In this document: positions 10,404 to 21,133 of the stretch, piece after piece
How the letters are laid out: each line of letters starts with the position of its first letter
Position numbering within the stretch: the stretch's first letter is position 1
DNA from: Azolla caroliniana
Lineage: Eukaryota > Polypodiophyta
DNA: 64,000 nt
Direction of reading: 5' to 3'
Assembly: GCA_043228905.1 (NCBI GenBank)
Contig: JBHGNT010000007.1
Location: 19,468,001-19,532,000, forward strand
Notes under the pieces: model-generated
Seen by the model: only the letters and a program-made list of their open reading frames with translations
The model's database searches: none
What the model was told of the DNA's origin: nothing
Program-made: the position numbers and the translations under genes

Positions 10404-11600
10404 TACGAAAGAAAATACACCACCATGACGAACTTACTACAAAGTATAGAACCCCTTCTATCTAAGGATCTAAAGAATACTACGACACCAAACTTAATGC
10501 CACCCTACACACCAATTCAAATGGTGTATATGATGATATGTGACCTTGCAAAGTTCTCTCTCTTACTGATTGAGATTTCGTGACTTCTCTAGCACTGTCA
10601 ATTGCCACCAAAGAAGTCCCTTTTACTTTAGAACATATTTTCTCACCCCAACTTGCGAATAAAAAATGAAGGCATTCGGCATATTCCAATTGAACCATAG
10701 CCCCCAATACCTCAAGAACTCAAAAATAATTTTTAAATGAGGAATTGGTTCATTGTTCTCCATATGTGCACAAACCCAATAGAAGGAAGATAGACTTACT
10801 CCGATTAGAGACATCCACACTAAACGGATACACCTCCAAACCATCCTTGCCATCGGGCATTAAATAAATTGATGCCTACTATGTTCCAATTCCACCGAAC
10901 AAAAGAAACACAATCCTTTAGTAATGTTTCTTTTTTTTAATGCATCCCCCAATGGTAAAGCTCCAATCATAACTCTCCAAATAAATACCTTGGCTCGTAA
11001 CATCAATCAAGAACACCAACCTGCCTTGATCACATGAAGCCACCAAGTAATGGGCTTATGAAACCCCCATATCTGTATAACCCTTTCTTTCAACCACTTA
11101 TGTTTGTCAATCAACTTGTGATAAGCAACATTTGTTGAGATCATAGTCAATCTCTTATTTCCAACAAACCTTCAATCAAGCTCTTGAAATCGCCCATCTA
11201 AATCAGGAATTCACTCATATGAAGATAGTATTTGTTGCAACATATCCCAAATAAAGGTATAACCTATTGGAATACGAAACGTTGATCTTATTGTTCGAAA
11301 ATCCATTAATCTTCTTTGTGACACCAACATAGCATCTTTAATTGTTACTAAACCCAATCTAGCCATCTGATTAAATTGAAGGTTAAAAATTTGTTTACCT
11401 TCCCACCTCAACAATCTTGATGTCGCCAAAACCTCCATTTGTAATGAATTGGCACATCCCCTTTCTTGTGGGGGATGCCATTCCACAAAATGCAACATAC
11501 TTTGCCATGATGTCAACAAATGATTAACTATCATAGACCCTGCACATTTGACATCCCTATTAGAATTAATTAAATTCCACCAATTCGCTTAAACCTTCAT
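10404..11600 (-). mobile_element. LINE-2 fragment, ORF2 C-terminus (same family as LINE-1)
   Basis: The minus strand holds the region after RT: LVTSWQ-like and SRLLRWEGK (about 11400), FNQMARLGLVTIKDAM (about 11350), then the zf-RVT domain WRVMIGALPLGDALK...GLCFFC (about 10990-10900) and HQFI...CPMARMVW (about 10860). The first motifs match LINE-1 at 1-250. ORF2 upstream is missing, so this is a 5'-truncated copy, the usual LINE outcome. Stops and shifts throughout. I cannot place its 3' poly(A) end. Confidence 0.75.
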
Positions 11601-11685
11601 GTTTCCAAGCTTTATTCCGTTCTTCTCTATAAAGTATGCCAACATTTCTGTCTAAGGTTGTACACCTTCAAACATAAATCGAATG

Positions 11686-11688
<3 letters not shown>

Positions 11689-11745
<57 letters not shown>
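11689..11745. repeat. (TC)n microsatellite
   Basis: About 28 perfect TC units between LINE-2 and LINE-3. Confidence 0.98.
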
Positions 11746-11747
<2 letters not shown>

Positions 11748-12825
11748 GTACAACAATGAGCCACTTGAATGTGTGGAAAGCTTCAAATATCTTGGCCTTG
11801 AAGTTCCTTCAAATCATAGATGGAATGAATGTGCTATATGCCACTTAGAGGCGGGCAAGCGAGCATACTATGCATTTGAGAACACATGCAATTTTGGAGA
11901 TATTAAGTGTTGGGTCCTCAAGAAATATCTTTTCGACACTTTGGTGACACCCCTAAATCTATGTGGAAAGAGTTTGAAAATGTCCAAAAGCATTTTCTTA
12001 CCAAGTTTCTACAAGTTAAGAAACAAACACCCTACACCCTCCTCCTCCTTGAGATGGGATCGCTTCCCATTGAGATCATGGCCATGGAAAGGGTTGTTGA
12101 ATACATGCTTAAGGTTCAAAAAAGTCCCTCACATTGACTTCTTAGAATTGCGTGGGAATCAAGCAAAAAGATCCAAAAGACGCATCAAAGCAAAATTTTG
12201 TGTTCTGGTTGGATGCAAGATATAGAAAAATGGCTTGGTAGATGGGATGCGAGACACTTGCTTCATGATGCATCATTAGATTCCTTTGTAAATGGGGCAT
12301 TTTTGCAACGCCAATGTATCATGACATGGGACAAATGTGGAGGCTCACGCTTCACACATTATACTACACATGTTGTACCTAACTACAAAACCATATTCTT
12401 TGCGGAACGGGGAAATCATACACATCCATACATGTTAGAGCCCATACCGTTATCTGCCATTCGAACCATTGATTCCATGCGACTTAGCTCACATGCATTG
12501 CGATGTGAAACAGGGCGTTGGGGTACAAGTAATGAGAGTGGTCGGCTATGCACACTTTGCCCTAAACAAGTTCGCGAGTCTGAGTATCACACTTTGATAC
12601 AATGCTCTGCCTTTGATCATATTCGACCATGCTTTCCACATCTCTTCGATCGAGCCCAATCTTTGCATGAATTCCTCTCACAACCACAATGTGCACTCTC
12701 GATTGCAACATTCATTGGTAAAGTTCTTGAACATCGAGAGTCACTACTCACTTTCACACGTATCACGTGAAATGTAATATTTTTTGTCTCATAGGTCATA
12801 TTGACCTCCAAAGACGATAATATTA
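11746..12825 (+). mobile_element. LINE-3 fragment, ORF2 C-terminus, plus strand
   Basis: Reads ECVESFKYLGLEV (about 11770), a motif just after the RT palm in LINE ORF2, then, across two shifts (about 11900 and 12140), a long open stretch 12198-12770 with RLSSHALRCETGRW (about 12480) and CTLC...SEYHTLIQC, the zinc-binding end. This style differs from LINE-1/2 and points to another clade. It ends at a (TATC)n tract. Confidence 0.7.
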
Positions 12826-12846
12826 TCTATCTATCTATCTATCTCT
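12826..12846. repeat. (TATC)n microsatellite
   Basis: Five TATC units at the 3' end of LINE-3; LINE 3' ends often carry such tails. Confidence 0.9.
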
Positions 12847-13429
12847 CAAACTCACATTATTGATTAATCTTGTGTATTAGAAATAAGCTCTTTGGGGGGT
12901 GTGGAACGAATAATCATAAGACGAGTTCCCTATAGGTACTATCACTATGATTTATCTGGTAATTGACAATGGTTTGGTTTCAACCAAATTTTAACCATGG
13001 AATTATTTGGTTTGAGCCAAAGCTAGAGAAATAGTTTGGTTTGCATTAACTTCCAAAATGGGAAAACAATTTGGTTTGGCTTTAAGGGATAACAATTCAA
13101 TTTGAAATCGTAATGTTTTAATGATTTGCGAGTTATTAAGTTTGAAATCACGGCTTAAATTGTCGTTCTATGTCGAGGGTATATTGATTAAGATATAGAT
13201 GTGGACAAGATTGCTATGAAGTTAAACAATTTATGGGTTTCAAAAAAAATAGTCAACTCCTTCATCTCTTTCTACGATTGAATTGTGTTTGTAAGTGTGA
13301 CGAGTGACACTATTTTTCGTTGGGCGCGGACTCCTACCATCAATTTGATCTCTAGAGAGAAAAGTGGTATAAAGGGCTGGGCTTTAAGTTTCAATTTATT
13401 TTAAACGGTTCAAGTGTTTGAGGCTAGTG
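12847..13429. other. Non-coding, AT-rich
   Basis: No coding signal. Several loosely repeated TTTGGTTTG words at 12970-13085. Presumably the 5' flank of the PPR pseudogene. Confidence 0.5.
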
Positions 13430-13592
13430 AAACATTTGGAGCCGAACCGAATCGAGCCAATCCAAGCCGAGCCAAGCCAAGCCGAACCAAGCCGAGCCGT
13501 TGCTGATTGCCGATTGACAGGTATATCCGAGAAAACATTGGAGCCGAGCAGAGCCGAGCCATGCCATTGCCGATTGACAGGTATATCGGTTG
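13430..13592. repeat. AGCCG/AAGCC short repeats and a roughly 60-bp duplication
   Basis: Degenerate GAGCC/AAGCC pentamers (13438-13500). The word ATTGCCGATTGACAGGTAT occurs at about 13506 and again at about 13566. Confidence 0.8.
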
Positions 13593-16500
13593 TCTCCCTC
13601 CCCCTTCCATCATTCTATGCAGACAACTAGTGGACACATGGTGGAAAGAAAGAATGAGCCCTCCTTGCCCCTACCAGATCCTGGCCTGACAACTCGTGGA
13701 ACAATGGTGAAGAGGATGAATCTCCCTTCTCTTTTAGACATGGTAAAGTCATGTGGAAAAGAGATGGAACTTCTCAACCTGAGAAGAATGCATGCTGATA
13801 TGAAACTATGGATCTTGGAGGAGATTCGCGTTTCCAATGCGCTCATCCGAGCTTATGGCCGATGTGGTGCTGGTAGCCTACTGGAGGCACAGCAGCTTTT
13901 TGATCACCTTCCATGCCGCACTATTGTGTCATGAAATGCACTGATAGATTGGTATGTTGACAATGGGTTTCATGCTGAAGCCCTAGAATGCTTCGGACGG
14001 ATGGAGGAGGATCTGGGATTGATCTCCCCCAGTGCGGTAACATATGGCTCTGTTTTAAAAGCTTGTGCTCACATAGGCTCTCTTGAGGTGGGAGAAAAAA
14101 TCCATGCCAAGGTAAGAGATCAAGGATTATTGAACCATAATTTGGTGCTTGGCACAGCATTAATTGATATGTATGCCAAATGTGGTGCTCTTGAAACAGC
14201 ACATCATGTGTTTAATGAGCTTCCACATAGGAATGTTTTTTGCTGGAGTGCACTTATATCTGGATGGTTATGAAGCTCTCGAATGCTTTAGACAGATGGT
14301 CGATGAGGGAGTATCTCCTAATGTTGTTACATATGCATGCATTCTGAAAGCTTGTGCTGCCATAGGGTCTCTTGAGATTGGGGAAGATATACATGCCAAG
14401 GTGTGAGAGCAAGGATTACCAAAGGACAACATTATCCTTAGCACGACATTGATCGATATGTATGCCAAATGTGGTGCACTTCAGAAAGCACATAAAGTAT
14501 TCGATGAGCTTCCAAAACAAGATGTTGTGGCATAGAGCGTTCTTATATCTGGGTATGTGGAGTATGGTTTTTGTGATCAAGCCATCAAATGCTTCAGACA
14601 GATGGAGGTGGACAGAGTTCCTTCAGACACAGTGACATATGTGTGAATTTTAAAAGCTTGTGCTGTGATAAGATCTCTTGAGATTGGGGAAGAAATACAT
14701 GCCAAGATGAGGGAACAAGGGTTATTAAAGAACAGCATCATAGTTGGAAATGCAGTAATTGATATGTATGCCAAATGTGGTGCACTTCAGAGAGCATGTG
14801 AAATATTTGACGAGCTTCCACAGCGGGACGTTGTCTCATGGACTGCCCTTATAGCCGGATATGCCAACCATGGGCTTGGTTGTCAGGCTGTTAAAATATT
14901 TAAACAGATGGAGGATGAGAGAATGCAGCATTGTAGTTGGAAATGCAGTAATTGATATGTATGCCAAATGTGGTGCACTTCAGAGAGCATGTGAAGTATT
15001 TGACGAGCTTCCACAGCGGGACGTTGTCTCATGGACTGCCCTTATAGCCGGATATGCCAACCATGGGCTTGGTTGTCAGGCTGTTAAAATATTTAAACAG
15101 ATGGAGGATGAGAGAATGCAGCATTGTAGTTGGAAATGCAGTAATTGATATGTATGCCAAATGTGGTGCACTTCAGAGAGCATGTGAAGTATTTGACGAG
15201 CTTCCACAGCGGGACGTTGTCTCATGGACTGCCCTTATAGCCGGATATGCCAACCATGGGCTTGGTTGTCAGGCTGTTAAAATATTTAAACAGATGGAGG
15301 ATGAGAGAATGCAGCATTGTAGTTGGAAATGCAGTAATTGATATGTATGCCAAATGTGGTGCACTTCAGAGAGCATGTGAAGTATTTGACGAGCTTCCAC
15401 AGCGGGACGTTGTCTCATGGACTGCCCTTATAGCCGGATATGCCAACCATGGGCTTGGTTGTCAGGCTGTTAAAATATTTAAACAGATGGAGGATGAGAG
15501 AATCTCACCAACTGCATGGACATATGTTTGCATTTTAAATGCATGCGTGGCTATAGGTTCCCTTGATATTGGGGAAACAATCTATGACAAATTGAGAGAG
15601 CAAGGGTTATTGAAAGACAACATTGTGCTTGGAAATGCATTGATTGACATGTACACCAAATGTGGTGTGCTTCAAATGGCACAAAAAGTATTTGATGAGC
15701 TTCCACAACGAGATATTGTGTCATGGAATGTGCTTATAGCTGGTTATGTTGAGCACGGGCTTGGTGACCAAGCTATGAAATGCTTCAGGCAGATGAATGA
15801 TGAGGGAATCATCTCAGATGACATCACTTATACTTGCATTCTAAATGCTTGTGCTGCAATAATGTCTCTTGAGATTGGGGAAGAAATATATGCCAGGGTG
15901 AGCAAGCAAGGATTATTAAAGGAAAATGTCGTGCTTGGAACTGCATTAATCAATATGTATGCAAAAAGTTTGGACCTTGAAAGAGCGTGCAAAGTGTTTG
16001 ATGAGCTTCCAGAACGAGATACTGTAACATGGAGTGCACTTATAGCTGGATATGCTGAGAAAGGGCTTAGTGATCAAGCTATTGAATGCTTCAAAAGGAT
16101 GGAGGATGAAGGGGTCTCCCCTGATGCGCTGGCATATGTTTCCACTTTCAAGGCTTGTGCTAGCATAGGATCTCTTGACCTTGGGGAAGAACTTCATGCT
16201 AAGGTTAGTAAGCAAGGAATATTAAAAAAGAATATTGTTGTTGCCACTGCATTAATTGATATGTATGCCAAATGTGGTGCACTGCAAAGAGCATGTAAAG
16301 TATTTGATGGGCTTCCACAGAGAGATATTGTGTCATGGAATGTGATTATAGCTGGATATGTGCACACAGGTCAAGTGGATATGGCTTTCAGTACATTCAG
16401 AAGAATGAGGATAGAGTATATCCAACCAAACCTTGTTATATTTCTTGCTTTGCTGAATGCATGCTGTCATTCTGCTCTATTGAATCAAGGAGAACATGTA

Positions 16501-17220
16501 TTTCATGAAATGATTGTATTGTATAACCTCAAACCTATAATAGAACACTATACCTGCATGGTTGATCTATTTAGCCGTGCAGGAGAATTTGAAAAGGCAA
16601 AACATTATTTGGTTGATGATGCGTCAACGTTATTGGCTTTTCTAGGTGCTTGTCACAAATTGGAAAATTTTGATCTTGGGAGATTAGCATTCAAGAAAAT
16701 TGTGCAATTAGATGAGAAGTGTGGTGCCGCATATGTCTGTATGGCAAATATATATGCATCAGCTTCCATGCATATGGAGGCACACAATTATTCAAGCTTT
16801 GAGAGTGGAAAATAGAAGCATGGAATGTACCAGCAAATGATTGGTGGATAGATGCGAGTGGGAGCATGCATTCATCTGTGGTAGTGAATGAAACCCATTC
16901 TCAAAGTATGATACCATTCAAAGCTCAATGAACTTTGCAAATATGTTGGCGCTGGAAGGCTATTCCCCAACCTTTCTTCGATTTTAGAAGTGATTCCAGA
17001 GAATGGGAATGCGAAGATTTTGTGCGGGCATAGTCAAAAGCTGGCTGTCACATCTGGGGTGATCAACAATCCGGAAGGTGAGGCTTTGTGTGTTACCAAA
17101 ACGAGTATATTTTTGGACACTGCCATTTTTCCATATCAATAATGACAAGGTTCAAGTAGTGGATGCAAACAATGTTCATACTTTTAGGATGGAAGATGGA
17201 AGATGTACATGTAAGTAGTT
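13590..17220 (+). pseudogene. PPR protein of the PLS-DYW class, degenerate
   Basis: PPR-DYW proteins bind organelle transcripts and deaminate C to U. About nine or more repeats are visible, with LIDMYAKCGAL, VFDELPQRDVVSW and LIAGYANHGLG phrases. The longest open stretch is 15247-16815, ending in an E-like region (AAYVCMANIYASAS). Breaks upstream: TGA at about 13933, a shift at about 14265, TGA 14407, TAG 14534, TGA 14644 and four 193-bp copies at 14733. The DYW region (16820-17220) is shifted; the HSE box reads HSQKLA (about 17030), GHCH is in another frame (about 17120), and the end reads CTCK-stop. Not a working editor as read. A targeting signal cannot be judged. Confidence 0.88.
14733..15504 (+). 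repeat. Tandem array of four 193-bp units inside the PPR pseudogene
   Basis: Units start CAGCAT at 14733, 14926, 15119 and 15312. Copies 2-4 look identical; copy 1 differs at about three bases. 193 is not a multiple of three, so each junction shifts the frame and creates the MQHCSWKCSN-stop ending. Each unit covers about 64 codons, nearly two PPR motifs. Confidence 0.95.
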
Positions 17221-17299
17221 TTGAAGCTGAACATACCAGAAATTTGTTATCACCTGACAAAAACTAACAGGCATCATCATCATTTCCTGATATCTGCAG
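17211..17299 (+). other. Candidate intron at the end of the DYW region
   Basis: GTAAGTAG follows EDGRCT codons and the sequence ends CCTGATATCTGCAG, a well-formed 89-nt intron. What follows (about 17300-17512) has no known domain. It could equally be chance sequence after the pseudogene. Confidence 0.35.
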
Positions 17300-17512
17300 C
17301 AACAAATGGAATGTACAAGCCTTGCTGAAGTTCTCTCACAAATGATGAAATTTGGTGTAGATGTTTCCTATGAAGCTGATAGACGAGGTCATATGGATGT
17401 ATATGTGCATATATCATGTTATTTGCCCGTTGCGTGCAGATGCAATTGTGTATGTTGCTCATTAGGTAATGGCAGGGATATTATTGAGGTGGTGGACCTG
17501 CAGAAAAGCTGA

Positions 17513-18216
17513 TCTGCATGAGGAAAGAAGAAAGTAGGGTGAGGGAAGTGATAAGATATCAGCAAGGAGGAGCAGAAAAGTTATCAGAAATTGAGTTGGT
17601 GAAGATGGCTGAATTGTTCTTCATTGAATATGCTTTCATCTTTGACAGAAGCTCTCTACTCTCTCTTTTTTAAAGGAAACATAACATCACATCAGTAGAA
17701 GCATCCTACTCTTCTTCGGATTATGTGTTTGAATGTCCAACAGCACTTGCATTATTAATCGAAGAACTAAATGTTTTTGGTGGTATATATTTGTAAAATA
17801 TATCTAGATTATGTATGCTTAGAATTGCTATTGCCCTTTTAGTTATACTGCAAAAATTCCACATTATCTTTTTCTAAAAATATTAGACTTTCAGTCTTTA
17901 TTATAGCATTCAGAGGCAATTATTTAAAGAGTTTGGAGATATGCCTTGATGATGTTAAGTTTTATGCTTGGGGTTTAGTGTTTTATTGAGTGATAATGTT
18001 GTCTCCCGAAGACATACACTACTTATCCTTGTGTGCAAAAGAAGGAAATAGTAATGTCTGCATAATAAAGAGATAGATGATGCAATTCAGTTCCAAAGAT
18101 CAGGCCATGAAACGTGATTGTTGCTTACTCATTATTACATTCCAACCTGTTTAGTTTAAGCCAAGTATAAAGGATTTTTTTCTTCTGCGGCTAACATTCA
18201 TGTGTTAACCTTAAAT
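17513..18216. other. Non-coding sequence downstream of the PPR pseudogene
   Basis: AT-rich with no coding or repeat signal I can name. Confidence 0.5.
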
Positions 18217-18607
18217 GGTTGTAAATTTGTCCCCTCTCATAGACCACCAACACATCTTTATCCTCGGTGGATGAAATGATGTCTGACCTGGCCTATGGCT
18301 ATGCAAAGGGAATATGACAAGTATCTTCATAACATGGTTTATATAATTTATAGGGCTATAGAGTAGATTGTATCAAGTGTTTGTATTACAGGATAGAGAT
18401 GGCACCAAAACCAAACTATTCTACCTTTGTATGGCACCAAATGTATTATTCACAAATAACACATGGAAAGTTCCAATAATTGATTTGCTATGCTCTCCAA
18501 ATCTAGTAATATTTGGATGTATACTGAAAGTTACTACTCAACATGTCAAACTCTCCAAGCACCTCAACAACAAAACAAACCAACATTGCATCTTCTAATT
18601 CGTGGAT
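18217..18607. repeat. 391-bp direct repeat X, left copy
   Basis: Begins GGTTGTAAATTTGTCCC and ends CTAATTCGTGGAT right at the Gypsy-1 5' LTR. A second copy of equal length lies immediately after the 3' LTR (29083-29473), with five mismatches (1.3%). No coding capacity I trust. Confidence 0.97.
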
Positions 18608-19040
18608 TGTTACCGGCCGGCAAAGGAGTCCAGAGTGTGAAACGAAGGAGTTATTTAATTATTAGGAATGGTTGTAAGTAAGCTAATAGTGTGGACGGAC
18701 GGACCGGAATCGGTATGCCGTTCCGGATCCGGACCGATCCCGAACAGGTGCGGATGGCACCGTTTTGTACTACAGACCGGAAACCTATTTAAAGGCCCGG
18801 ATACAATGTAATGAGCAGCGGTTAATTAATAAAGCTTAGTGTTTTATCTCTCTGTGTTAATTGCCGTTCTGCATTCATTGTTATATCTTACGCGTGTGAT
18901 TATTAAGGATGATCTTGCTAAGTAACCTAATTAAGTCGAATTAATTGTTGAGCCTAATCCTCTTGCCGTAACACCCCTTTGGTGAAGTGTCTTCCGTAGA
19001 CACCCTGTGTTAGGCCATTGTCCGGCCCTAAGAGTTAACA
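18608..19040 (+). repeat. Gypsy-1 5' LTR
   Basis: TGTTACCGGCCG...AGAGTTAACA, 433 bp. A TATA-like CCTATTTAAAGG at 18784-18795 and an AATAAA-like word at about 18828 suggest promoter and polyadenylation signals. Confidence 0.95.
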
Positions 19041-19047
19041 CAGTTTT

Positions 19048-19063
19048 TGGCGACCACGATTCC
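19048..19063 (+). other. Gypsy-1 putative primer-binding site
   Basis: TGGCGACCACGATTCC begins seven bases after the LTR. Position and TGG start fit a tRNA primer site; I cannot name the tRNA. Confidence 0.5.
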
Positions 19064-19324
19064 TGTTTTTGCAGCGAACGACGACACGAATGGATGACTA
19101 GATCAACGCACGACCTGGTTACAGATCGAACTCGACGCCTTGCCGAAAGGCAAAGGAGAGGTGAGGCTTTCCAGTAAGCAGCGCAGGAAATTAGAGCAGA
19201 TCGCTCGTTTTCCAACGTAATCTGGAGAGTAGCGGAGGAGTCCCTCTGGTTACAGCAAACATCGCACCCGGACGACGGCAACAGCCTAAGCAGCCTCCGG
19301 GAAACCGAATCCCTTCTCCAGGCA

Positions 19325-21067
19325 TTGGCAAGCGGAGAAGGCGAACAAGAAGCCTTTTCAGCGTATGAATCGGATTCCGAAGGGGAATATAACGTGCACA
19401 CGAACTACCATAGTAGCAACGAAACCCCGGGTGGACCGGAGGACGAAGGATTAGACACCTTACGGACACCGGAACCGGAAGTGCTAAGGCTGGAACCTCC
19501 GGAACCAGCAGAGGAAGAGCGACCTCCGACACCAGAAGTCGAGGAGGAGAGGCCTCCGTCACCAAAAGAAGAGGAAAGACCACCGACGCTGTAAACAAAT
19601 CAGGAAAGACCACCAACGCCGGAGAAAAACCAGGAACGACCACCAACACCGCAAGCCCGCGCACCGATACCGGACGACGACATGCCGTTCCAGTACTCCA
19701 AGTATAGAGATGATCCGGATGCGGAAGCTCATGTTCACGCCTTTGAACAGACATGGGAAGCAAACCATGTGTCCCAACGATTGACCCCGGAGGAAGAGGA
19801 ACGCTCTAAGATAGCAGAATTTAGCGTCACATTGGAGGGACCGGCAGCGAGATGGCGCCGGACGCAGGACCCATCTACCATCAGCACCTTCGCAGATTTA
19901 AAAGCTAAATTCTTGCATTTTTTCCAAAAGGAGGTGGACCAGACAGTAATGGTGGGCTTATTTTATACCATCCGACAGGAGGCAGGGGAGAGCATTCCCC
20001 AGTTTGTCATCCGGTTTCAACGGATGCATAGTCAGCTTGCCCGCGCACCCCCGGCGGAGGAATTACGGACTATATTCCGAAATGCGCTCCAGGAACCCCT
20101 ACGCACGGTTTGCACGGTAATTGACTTCCGCGCAAGTACCATCGACCAGGTCATTGACCGAGTGAGAGAGATGGAAAAGACAAGCTCCTGGCTCACACTG
20201 GCAGCACTCCAACGGGCGTTATCGTCCGATGAAGACCTCCGGTTTCGGCAAGCAATACAGTGCACAACCTGCTTGAATTCCGGACACTTGGCACTAGAAT
20301 GCACTTTGAGGACGCAATGTGTAATTTTTCAATCCAAGGGCCATATGACGGATAGGTGCGAGTATAATCTATTGAACCAGCAAGCACCGCCCGTCCGACA
20401 AATAGATCCACGCAGCAGCCGGGATGAAGAAGAGGAACACTGGCGGTGAATGGACCGCGACCGACCGGCACAGGATGTTCGGTATGGCGATCGACGGGAG
20501 AATGATGTCCGGTACGGTGATCGGCGGGATAACTACGACCGGTATGATAGATATGATCGGTACCGGGATTACAATAGACGATACGAACATTACGACCGGG
20601 AGCACTCCCCCGGGTATCGTCAGCAACGGGAGGAATACAACAGATATAACGACCAACCTCGTCAAGAGTACCGCAATAAGAAGAACTATAACAAAAAATG
20701 GCATTTCAAAAAAGGCGGCCACCCACGGGATCCGGAACAAGGAGCTTCAAGCAGCCAACCGGCCCAAAACCCTGCGCTTACCACGGGACCTGCCTCGGGT
20801 ACAACAAACAATGCCGAATCCAGCAATACCCAGAAAGCCTACTGCTACTACTACCGACAGGAAGGCCATTATAGTAATCAATGCCCGATGAAGAGCTATG
20901 ACAAACGACCGGCAGTAAATATGGTAGTCCCTGAAGTGGCAGATCTGCAGCAGGTGACCACAAGGTCAAAGGGCATGGCCAAGGAATGGGAGACACAGGA
21001 GACCATCCGGAAGCAAGCGACGGAATGGGTGAAGAAAGAAAACGAGCAAAACGTCACAGACTTATAG
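19325..21067 (+). pseudogene. Gypsy-1 gag
   Basis: Capsid/nucleocapsid protein. One frame with stops at about 19592 (TAA), 20447 (TGA) and 21065 (TAG). An N-terminal Pro/Glu-rich segment with repeated ERPPTP phrases leads to the retrotransposon gag core at about 19682 (FQYSKYRDDPDAEAHVHAF, FADLKAKFLHFF). Two CCHC-like knuckles follow (CTTCLNSGHLALEC at about 20270; a second at about 20320), then a low-complexity Asp/Arg/Tyr-rich linker (20450-20650) and a third knuckle, YCYYYRQEGHYSNQC. The true start may be upstream of 19325. Confidence 0.88.
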
Positions 21068-21133
21068 CGGCAAAAGGAGAACACCGTAGGGCTTGCCGGC
21101 GGCAGTCACTCCGAGAACGAGACATGGCAGGCG

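Noticed and set aside
18368-18598. 76-codon ORF present twice (also 29234-29464)
   Set aside because: It lies in the duplicated 391-bp flank X; the copies exist because of that duplication, and the protein has no domain or family look.
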